8,757 bases of DNA from Candidatus Coliplasma caballi (GTDB taxonomy: Bacteria > Bacillota > Clostridia > Oscillospirales > CAG-382). Positions 1 through 5,143 of the stretch are shown here, in pieces. The notes beneath the pieces were generated by a model that ran no database searches, had not been told where the DNA came from, and saw nothing but the letters and a program-made list of their open reading frames with translations. A program made the translations under genes and the position numbers. The stretch is taken from contig JAGHTH010000069.1 of NCBI GenBank assembly GCA_018065365.1, positions 1 to 8,757 on the forward strand, read 5' to 3'. Position 1 is the first letter of the stretch, and each line of letters begins with the position of its first letter.

Positions 1-1
1 C

Positions 2-700
2 GGCTCCAGCTTCGTTTGGTCGGGCGGTAACCACGGCAACGAGAAGATGATGGAACTGAAGTTCTACAACGAAAAGGGCGAAGAACTCAATCTCGCGGTC
101 GGTCAGAGCGCAAACGTCAAGCTGATTCACATCGTGGAAAAGACGCAGCTCTACAACCTCCCCGAAAACTTCGACAAGCTCTTTGAACACAACGATCAGT
201 ATTACTACGCGAACGCCGTTCGTACCTACGACATCGTCGGCCCGCAGATTCGTCTTGCGGTCGATTACCACTACGTCAAGGATACCTACTACCAGAAATC
301 CTACACCTGCATGATGCCGATCGAAAAGAAACTCGGTCTGTACTGCGCAGGCATCGGCAGAGACGGCAAACTTGCGTTCGTGTATGAAACCACCAAGAAG
401 GGCATCAAACCGGACTACTCCGGCACGACCTGGCAGGGCAAGGAAGCAGTCCGCTGCATCATCTTCGGCTACGACAGCGAAGCGCCCTACCGTGTGGACG
501 TCCGCGTTCTGACACCCGACACCTCGATCAATAACAACAAATCGAAACTGATGTTCTGGGATATGAACTCCTCGAGCAACAAACTGTATTATTCCAAGTA
601 TGAAGACAGCACTTATACCAAAGAAGCGGCAAACACCGACATCCACACCGAATGCCAGTGGACCTACTTCTACGACGCGACCGCGGAGCCCGAGGCGTAA
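2..700 (+). CDS. Hypothetical protein, C-terminal part (5' end outside window)
   Basis: The reading frame is open from the left edge to a TAA stop at 698-700, giving 232 visible residues. The first in-frame ATG is at 47, but the frame continues in phase upstream of it with no ribosome binding site there, so I read this as the 3' part of a longer gene. I do not recognise the family. The visible part is soluble in character, with no membrane segment, and is rich in Tyr, Asn, Asp and Lys. Aromatic clusters occur near QYYYAN and DYHYVKDTYYQKSY, and the alternating polar/hydrophobic pattern suggests a beta-rich, possibly extracellular domain. It ends in an acidic tail (TAEPEA). A small membrane protein begins 8 nt downstream, so the two are probably co-transcribed. 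The signal peptide, if any, would lie outside the window, so export is inference. Confidence 0.75.
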   Translation, partial: GSSFVWSGGNHGNEKMMELKFYNEKGEELNLAVGQSANVKLIHIVEKTQLYNLPENFDKLFEHNDQYYYANAVRTYDIVGPQIRLAVDYHYVKDTYYQKSYTCMMPIEKKLGLYCAGIGRDGKLAFVYETTKKGIKPDYSGTTWQGKEAVRCIIFGYDSEAPYRVDVRVLTPDTSINNNKSKLMFWDMNSSSNKLYYSKYEDSTYTKEAANTDIHTECQWTYFYDATAEPEA

Positions 701-708
701 AACTTCGT

Positions 709-993
709 ATGACGCCTGAAACCGAAAAGAAATACCGCCTTGCCGCCGTTCTGGCGGCGGCAGGGACGGCGATCGTCAACCTGCTCTCCTGGTTTTTCCT
801 GCCGGCGGAACTGCGGACCTTTCCGGGGCTTGCTTCTCCGGGAAAGACCGTGTTCCTGATAGCGTTCTTTCTGCTGGTCGCGATGAGCGCCGCGATGACG
901 GCGTTCGGACCGTCAAAGAAACGCTGGGCGGTAACCGGGGCGATCCTGATCGCGCTGGACTTGACCGTGATCGCCGTCAATCTGATCCGATAA
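709..993 (+). CDS. Small three-helix membrane protein, unknown function
   Basis: The gene encodes 94 residues from an ATG at 709. The frame is open further upstream to an ATG at 652, but that start would overlap the preceding gene by 49 nt and add a charged Arg-rich stretch that looks like out-of-frame translation of that gene. The 709 start lies 8 nt after the preceding stop, with a weak GAGG at 692-695. Three hydrophobic segments are visible: about residues 11-31, 46-66 and 72-92. The connecting loops are short (one contains PAELRTFPGLASPGK, another GPSKKR). The N-terminus (MTPETEKKYR) is charged. I recognise no family, catalytic motif or conserved residues. Its position between two other uncharacterised genes gives no firm functional clue. 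The compact layout with the upstream gene suggests one transcript. Confidence 0.65.
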   Translation: MTPETEKKYRLAAVLAAAGTAIVNLLSWFFLPAELRTFPGLASPGKTVFLIAFFLLVAMSAAMTAFGPSKKRWAVTGAILIALDLTVIAVNLIR

Positions 994-1044
994 AAAGAAA
1001 ATGCAAAAAACAAAAATAAACATACAGAACAGTGGGTTTTCCCG

Positions 1045-1809
1045 ATGAAAAAGATCCTTTCGATCACGCTGGTATGCGTGATGCTGCTCGCGCTTGGCGC
1101 GCTGGCCGTTTCCGCAGAGGAACCCGTCTACGTCTTTGAGATCAGAACCGTCAACGAACATATCAAAGGCGAAGACGCCGTGCTCTGCACTACGCAGGAC
1201 GCGTACGACAATTGCGGACCCGGATGGGCGATCACCGTCCTTTGCGATGTCGTTTCCGAAAACGTTCTGAAAGTCAAGGATAAACCGATCGTTGGCAAGG
1301 GCGAACTTCCCCAAGCCGCAGTCGGCAACGGCGTGGTCGCTTTGGTCGTCCACTCCGCTACCTCCGATACCGCAAAGAGCGATCAGTATCCGGGCGTGTT
1401 CGCGAAAGTAGCGGCAATGCAGATCGAGAAAGGGCAGTTCCTCGTGCTTGAGGGCATTGACCTTGCGGCAGGCACCGGCGCCGGCAAAGCGACGCTGGTC
1501 AACGAACTCCCCGGCGATATTTCCGTTGACGAACCCGTAGAGAGCTCCGAGGAGCCCGCGGCGTCTTCCGAGGAACCGACCGAATCTTCCGAGGAACCCG
1601 CTACCGAGTCTTCCGAGGAACCCGCCGCAACGTCTTCCGAAGCGCCCGCGGCTGAATCCGAAGCGGAGTCCGTAGCTCCCGCAGAGAGCGAAGAAGAGAA
1701 CAAAGAGGAAGGCGGACTTTCTGCCGGAACGATCGCGCTGATCGTCGCGGCGGCTGTCGTCGTGATCGCTGCAGTCGTATTCTTCGTGCTGAAAGGCAAA
1801 AAGAAATAA
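1045..1809 (+). CDS. Secreted, membrane-anchored surface protein with Ser-Glu-Glu-Pro stalk
   Basis: The 254-residue product shows a clear modular layout. A signal peptide (MKKILSITLV, hydrophobic core to residue 22) has a likely signal peptidase I site after AVSA, residue 24. An unrecognised extracellular domain spans about 25-158 and contains three cysteines at 48, 57 and 67. A low-complexity acidic stalk (about 161-224) repeats the unit SSEEP four times and then degenerates to Ala/Ser/Glu. A transmembrane segment (about 227-249) is followed by a basic KGKKK tail. This is the architecture of a cell-surface protein with the N-terminal domain outside a Gram-positive membrane; there is no LPxTG sorting motif. 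The start ATG has a weak AGTGGG 8 nt upstream. A strong terminator follows the stop by 16 nt. I do not recognise the extracellular domain, so ligand-binding or adhesion roles would be guesses. Confidence 0.85.
   Translation: MKKILSITLVCVMLLALGALAVSAEEPVYVFEIRTVNEHIKGEDAVLCTTQDAYDNCGPGWAITVLCDVVSENVLKVKDKPIVGKGELPQAAVGNGVVALVVHSATSDTAKSDQYPGVFAKVAAMQIEKGQFLVLEGIDLAAGTGAGKATLVNELPGDISVDEPVESSEEPAASSEEPTESSEEPATESSEEPAATSSEAPAAESEAESVAPAESEEENKEEGGLSAGTIALIVAAAVVVIAAVVFFVLKGKKK
1564..1622 (+). repeat. Short in-frame tandem-like repeats encoding SSEEP units
   Basis: The 14-mer TCTTCCGAGGAACC occurs three times exactly, at 1564-1577, 1585-1598 and 1609-1622, with periods of 21 and 24 nt. A diverged copy (AGCTCCGAGGAGCC) lies upstream near 1542. 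The repeats lie inside the stalk of the surface protein and keep the frame, so gain or loss of copies would change stalk length without disrupting the domains. Confidence 0.8.
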
Positions 1810-1825
1810 TCTCCCGTAAATAACC

Positions 1826-1863
1826 AAAGGGCTTGCAGACTTTCCCGTCTGTAAGCCCTTTTT
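1826..1863 (+). terminator. Intrinsic terminator of the + strand surface-protein gene
   Basis: The arms 1826-1840 and 1847-1861 form a 15-bp stem with a single G-U pair. The loop is TTTCCC (1841-1846), and five T residues (1859-1863) complete the signal. It starts 16 nt after the stop codon at 1807-1809. Read on the opposite strand the stem is followed only by TTTGGTTATTT, so any activity for the converging noc transcript would be weaker. Confidence 0.9.
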
Positions 1864-1868
1864 ATCAT

Positions 1869-1938
1869 TCCCAAAACAAGTTTTTTCGGGAGAGGGTCCG
1901 GGGGAACCCATTTTTTCCAAAAAAGGGGTTTCCCCGGA
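1869..1938. repeat. Hairpin-forming intergenic element in the convergent gap
   Basis: The core is a near-perfect inverted repeat with arms 1897-1916 and 1919-1938 around CC. It has 20 paired positions with one G-U pair and one A/G mismatch. The arm begins TCCGGGGGAACCC and ends in six T, mirrored by six A and GGGGTTTCCCCGGA. A smaller helix precedes it: TCCCAAAA (1869-1876) can pair with TTTT-C-GGGA (1883-1891), with one bulged C. The core ends 7 nt beyond the noc stop codon (1946-1948). It could act as a 3' hairpin for that transcript, but no T-tract follows it in that direction. The GC-rich core with A/T inner arms looks like a dispersed REP-like intergenic repeat; this is inference because only one copy lies in the window. 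Confidence 0.6.
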
Positions 1939-1945
1939 TAAAATC

Positions 1946-2821
1946 TTATTTTACCCTGGCTTTCGGAACGAAAATGCGGATCTCGTACCCTTCGTCCGTT
2001 TCACTGCGCGCGTCCTCCGTCGAAAAGCCCGCTTCGCGTAACAGGGCGGTCGCGCGGTCGATCGTGTTGAAAAAGAATCTCACGTCGCGGATCACGGCGA
2101 TGCGGCGGGGCGCTTCCTCACACCGCGCCTCCTTTTTCTGCTGCACGAAACTTTCCTTTTCCGCCGCTTGTTCTTCGCAGAAGAGTTCGACCAGCCGCTC
2201 CGTTTCGGAAGCGGAAAGCCCGTCCTTTCCTGCACGCAGGATCGCCGCGCGGCGCTGCTCCGGGTCTGCAAGCTTCAGAAACGCCCGCGCGTGCCGTTCG
2301 CCCATTCCGTATTCGGAGATCAGCCGACGATCGCCGTCCGAGAGTTTCAGTAACCGCAGCTTGTTGGAAAGCGCCGACGGCGAGAGCGAAAGCTTCGCGG
2401 AAAGTTCGACCTGTGTCATCGAGGTCATTAAAAGCAGGTTGCGGATCGCTTCCGCTTCTTCAAAAGGGCCGAGGTCGCTGCGCTGGATATTCTCTACCAG
2501 CGCAAGTTCCGCAGATTCGCCGCGGTCTGCCTCGCGGATCACGCAGGGTATTTTTTCGCACCCTGCAAGGATCGCCGCGCGCCAGCGGCGTTCGCCCGCG
2601 ATGATCTCAAAGCTGGCTCCGCGGATGTTGTCGGGGTAAGGCATCGGATCAGCCGGACGGACGACGACGGGCTGCAAGATCCCGTGCATCCGGATGCTTT
2701 CCGCGAGCGATTGCAGCGAAGAAGCGCCGAATTGCCGGCGCGGCTGCATGGGGTTCGGCATCAGTTCTTCGGCTGCAAGCAGGACGATCTTTTCGCCCGC
2801 TCTTTTTCGGAATGAGATCAT
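1946..2821 (-). CDS. noc: ParB/Noc-family nucleoid occlusion or partition protein
   Basis: The product is 291 residues. ParB/Noc proteins are CTP-dependent DNA clamps that load at parS-like sites; Noc keeps the division septum off the nucleoid. The nucleotide-binding motifs are visible: GERRWRAA at 76-83 and ENIQR at 110-114, followed by the family's PFEEAEA. A helix-turn-helix spans about 135-159 (TQVELSAKLSLSPSALSNKL), and GERHARAFL lies at 174-182. The C-terminus (RDVRFFFNTIDRA and EIRIFVPK) resembles Noc more than Spo0J/ParB. The chosen ATG at 2821 has AAAGGAAG 8 nt upstream; the frame stays open to 2890, but that part crosses the truB terminator hairpin and is not protein-like. The pre-motif N-terminus is short (about 15 residues), so a membrane-targeting helix as in Bacillus Noc is uncertain. 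It lies directly downstream of the infB-truB operon on the same strand. Confidence 0.9.
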   Translation of the reverse strand: MISFRKRAGEKIVLLAAEELMPNPMQPRRQFGASSLQSLAESIRMHGILQPVVVRPADPMPYPDNIRGASFEIIAGERRWRAAILAGCEKIPCVIREADRGESAELALVENIQRSDLGPFEEAEAIRNLLLMTSMTQVELSAKLSLSPSALSNKLRLLKLSDGDRRLISEYGMGERHARAFLKLADPEQRRAAILRAGKDGLSASETERLVELFCEEQAAEKESFVQQKKEARCEEAPRRIAVIRDVRFFFNTIDRATALLREAGFSTEDARSETDEGYEIRIFVPKARVK

Positions 2822-2829
2822 GATTCGTA

Positions 2830-2837
2830 CTTCCTTT
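2830..2837 (-). promoter_or_regulatory. Ribosome binding site of noc (decides the start)
   Basis: On the minus strand AAAGGAAG lies 8 nt upstream of the ATG at 2821. This supports the shorter product and rules out the upstream in-frame ATG at 2890, which falls inside the terminator stem. Confidence 0.75.
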
Positions 2838-2853
2838 CTTTTTTTATCCCCGC

Positions 2854-2899
2854 AAAAAAAAGCGGATATGCTACACGTACAGAATAGCATATCCGCTTT
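2854..2899 (-). terminator. Intrinsic terminator of the nusA-truB operon
   Basis: The arms 2885-2899 and 2859-2873 form a perfect 15-bp stem (AAAGCGGATATGCTA paired with TAGCATATCCGCTTT). The loop is 11 nt (2874-2884). Read on the minus strand the stem runs into eight consecutive T (2861-2854). It starts 51 nt after the truB stop and ends 32 nt before the noc start codon, so it separates the translation operon from noc. Confidence 0.93.
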
Positions 2900-2950
2900 G
2901 TCATTTTCTGCCGGAAAAGAGAAGAACGGCCGAATTTTTTTGCGAAACGG

Positions 2951-3844
2951 TTATTTGAACAGGATCATCGGGCAAAGTCTGCTTTCTTCCTCCAACGTCC
3001 GTACCTCGCCGATCGCGTAAAACCCGTCTTCGCCGTACAGGCGGAATTTTTCGCCGGGCAGGGCGTGCATCCCGATCTTTTTGACCGCGATGCGCTCGCC
3101 GTTGCGGTACAGTTTTTCGTAGAACGCGGGCAGACGAAACGCGGGCAGATCGGAGAAAACCTTGTCTACCGGGATGATCTTTTCCGCTGCCTGTTCGGCA
3201 GTCATCGAACGGAGTTCTTCCAGCGTAACCGCCTGCGACAGATCGAACTGTCCGACGGAAGTGCGCCGCAGCGATTCCATGCAGGCACCGCAGCCGAGTT
3301 TTTCGCCGATATCGGCACAGAGCGTGCGGATGTAAGTTCCGCGGGAACAGCAAACGTCCAATTTGAACGCGCCGTCTTCTTCGTAAGCGCGGATCGAACG
3401 GATGAATACCTTGCGCGGCTCGCGCTCGATCACGACGCCTTTGCGCGCCAGATCGACCAGTTTCTGCCCGTTCTTTTTGAGCGCCGAATACATCGGCGGG
3501 ACCTGTTCGATCTCGCCGAGGAACTGCTCCGCGACGGCGCGGAACTGCTCAAAAGAGGGGAGCGTTCCGTCGTAACGGGACAGCACTTCGCCGGTAACGT
3601 CCTGTGAATCGGTGGTCAGACCGAGGCGGATGCCCGCGGTATAGGTTTTCTCGTGGTCCATCAGCAGATCGCATACGCGCGTCGCGGAGCCGAGCATAAC
3701 GGGAAGTACCCCGCTTGCGAGCGGATCCAGCGTTCCGCAATGACCGACGCGTTTGAGATCAAACGTGCGGCGTAATTGCGTGATCGCCGCCTGCGACGGC
3801 GCGCCGACGGGCTTGTCCACGACGAAAATACCGGTTACGTTCAT
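2951..3844 (-). CDS. truB: tRNA pseudouridine(55) synthase TruB
   Basis: TruB isomerises U55 in the T-loop of elongator tRNAs to pseudouridine in the cytoplasm. The 297-residue product has the usual family length and motifs. These are VDKPVG near the N-terminus, GHCGTLDPLASGVLPV with the catalytic Asp at 40, KTY at 66-68, LTTDSQDVTG (76-85), VPPMYSALKKNGQKLVDLAR (115-134) and CSRGTYIRTL (166-175). A short PUA-like C-terminal part begins near 237. The ATG at 3844 overlaps the nrnA stop as ATGA, with GGAG 5 nt upstream, so translation is coupled; a longer open frame upstream is Arg-rich shadow sequence inside nrnA. It is the last gene before the operon terminator, and ribF, which often follows truB, is not next here. 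Confidence 0.97.
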   Translation of the reverse strand: MNVTGIFVVDKPVGAPSQAAITQLRRTFDLKRVGHCGTLDPLASGVLPVMLGSATRVCDLLMDHEKTYTAGIRLGLTTDSQDVTGEVLSRYDGTLPSFEQFRAVAEQFLGEIEQVPPMYSALKKNGQKLVDLARKGVVIEREPRKVFIRSIRAYEEDGAFKLDVCCSRGTYIRTLCADIGEKLGCGACMESLRRTSVGQFDLSQAVTLEELRSMTAEQAAEKIIPVDKVFSDLPAFRLPAFYEKLYRNGERIAVKKIGMHALPGEKFRLYGEDGFYAIGEVRTLEEESRLCPMILFK

Positions 3845-4809
3845 AAAGACTCCAATTTTTCCCCGACCGCGTCGATGACGAGCCGCCGGAATTCTTCCAC
3901 GGTCGCGCCCTCTTTCGAGAAGCCCGCCGCGTGATAATGACCGCCGCCGGAGAACTGCGCCGCGATCTCCGCCACGCTGATCATCTCGTTGGAACGCATG
4001 GAACATTTCATCAGAGTGCCTTTCGGCTTGATGACCGCCGAAACGAGTGCGCCCGCAACGGTGCGCGGGATCTGATTGAGCACTTCCGTGTCGGAGTCCT
4101 CGGCACCGATCCGGTCGAGATCTTCCTGCGTAACGGCGACCAGCACGAACTTGCCGCCGAAATGAAATTCGAGTTTTTCGTACGCGAGCTTTTCCACCGC
4201 GATCTGCGCGGGCGATTTGCTGTCAAACAGCAGGCGGTTGATCTTTGCGAAATCAATGCCCGCTCTCATCAGTTCCGCCGCCGCGTACATCGTTTCGGGA
4301 CGCGTCGAATCGTAGCGGAAACCGCCGCTGTCCGAACTGATCGCCGCGTACAGCGCGCCCGCGACCGTTTGGTCGATCCCGACGCCCAACCCTTTGATCA
4401 GCTCGTAAACGATCTCGCCCGCGGCAGGATAATCCGCGTGCAGATACAGGTTGTCGCACGAAATGCTGTTGATTTCGTGGTGGTCGATCGAAAGCGCAAA
4501 GGTCAGCGTTTCGTCGCCGCCGGAGAGCATTTTCGGAGAAGCCACGTCAACGCTGACGAGCGTAAAAGGGGAGAGATCGCACGGAAGTTCCGCACGGAAA
4601 TATTCCTTTGCTTCCAAAAACGCCAGGCGTTCCGGAACGCCCTCACGGTTGAACGCGACCGCCGTTTTTCCAAGCGCGCGGAGCGATGCGACCAGCGCGA
4701 TGGCGCTTCCGATCGTGTCCGCGTCGGGCGAATTGTGTGTAAAGATCAGAAAGTTATCATGTCCTTCTAAGAACGCGATCGCTTCCGACTCATTGATCCG
4801 ATTGCTCAT
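3841..4809 (-). CDS. nrnA: DHH/DHHA1 phosphoesterase, NrnA-type (nano-RNase / pAp phosphatase)
   Basis: NrnA-type enzymes degrade 2-5 nt RNAs from the end and dephosphorylate pAp to AMP; in Firmicutes they take the place of Orn. The 322-residue product has the DHH metal-site series: THNSPDADTIGS (His25, Asp29, Asp31), VSVDVASP (Asp88), SIDHHEIN (Asp109-His110-His111) and SSDSGGFRYDST (Asp160). The DHHA1 substrate domain carries the C-terminal glycine motif SGGGHYHAAGF (287-297). The start ATG at 4809 lies 20 nt inside the rbfA 3' end, with AAGGA 11 nt upstream, and the stop overlaps the truB start. The operon position between rbfA and truB is the usual one in Firmicutes. A c-di-AMP/pApA hydrolase activity (GdpP/PDE2-like) is possible, but the protein lacks GdpP's membrane and PAS domains. 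Confidence 0.95.
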   Translation of the reverse strand: MSNRINESEAIAFLEGHDNFLIFTHNSPDADTIGSAIALVASLRALGKTAVAFNREGVPERLAFLEAKEYFRAELPCDLSPFTLVSVDVASPKMLSGGDETLTFALSIDHHEINSISCDNLYLHADYPAAGEIVYELIKGLGVGIDQTVAGALYAAISSDSGGFRYDSTRPETMYAAAELMRAGIDFAKINRLLFDSKSPAQIAVEKLAYEKLEFHFGGKFVLVAVTQEDLDRIGAEDSDTEVLNQIPRTVAGALVSAVIKPKGTLMKCSMRSNEMISVAEIAAQFSGGGHYHAAGFSKEGATVEEFRRLVIDAVGEKLESL

Positions 4810-5143
4810 TGTGTAAACTTTCCTTCAGTATTTTTGCGATGTCCATGGCGCGCTCGGCACCGTGCTCACGGATGAACGTCAGTTTCGGCGTGATCCGCAG
4901 ATTCAAACGGTGCGCAAGCTCGCCGCGAATGAACCCGGACGCAGAGGCGATGCCCGCCTCTACGTCTTTATCGGGCCCCAATACGCTGTAATAGATCTTG
5001 GCGCCCGAAAGGTCTTTCGTAACTTCGGCGCCCGAAATGCTGATGAAGGCGCGGCTGACGCGCGGGTCTTTGACCTGCCGTAAGATCTCGGTCAGTTCTC
5101 CTGCGACCGCTTCGTTGACACGGTCCTGTCTGTATGCTCCCAT
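4790..5143 (-). CDS. rbfA: 30S ribosome-binding factor RbfA
   Basis: RbfA is a single KH-like domain protein that binds the immature 30S subunit near helix 1 of 16S rRNA and helps late maturation and cold adaptation. The 117-residue length is normal. Visible signatures are the N-terminal RQDRVNEAVAGELTEIL helix, KDPRV at 25-29, the strand pair AFISISGAEVTKDLSGAKIYYSVLG, RLNLRITPKLTFI and a C-terminal AMDIAKIL helix. The family's usual Asp-x-Ser/Gly-x-Glu-Arg turn appears here as REHGAERA. Its ATG shares one base with the infB stop (TGATG), with no strong ribosome binding site of its own, so it is probably translated by reinitiation after infB. Its 3' end overlaps nrnA by 20 nt. Confidence 0.97.
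   Translation of the reverse strand: MGAYRQDRVNEAVAGELTEILRQVKDPRVSRAFISISGAEVTKDLSGAKIYYSVLGPDKDVEAGIASASGFIRGELAHRLNLRITPKLTFIREHGAERAMDIAKILKESLHNEQSDQ

Noticed and set aside
1033..1043. GGGTTTTCCC mini-hairpin just before the surface-protein start
   Set aside because: A 3-bp stem is too weak to claim as a regulatory element.
961..1044. Promoter for the surface-protein gene, with TTGACC at 961 as a -35 box
   Set aside because: No acceptable -10 hexamer occurs at 16-18 nt spacing; the A-rich gap 994-1044 gives no convincing promoter pair.
913..1920. Minus-strand frame (335 codons) opposite the surface-protein gene
   Set aside because: Its Gly/Arg/Phe repeats (GFLGRLG) are the antisense of the Ser-Glu-Glu-Pro stalk. 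The + strand gene has a signal peptide, membrane anchor and terminator, so the + strand reading is the real one.
1833..2639. Plus-strand frame opposite noc
   Set aside because: It starts inside the terminator and the hairpin element and runs antisense to clear ParB motifs; the product is Ser/Arg-rich with no domain.
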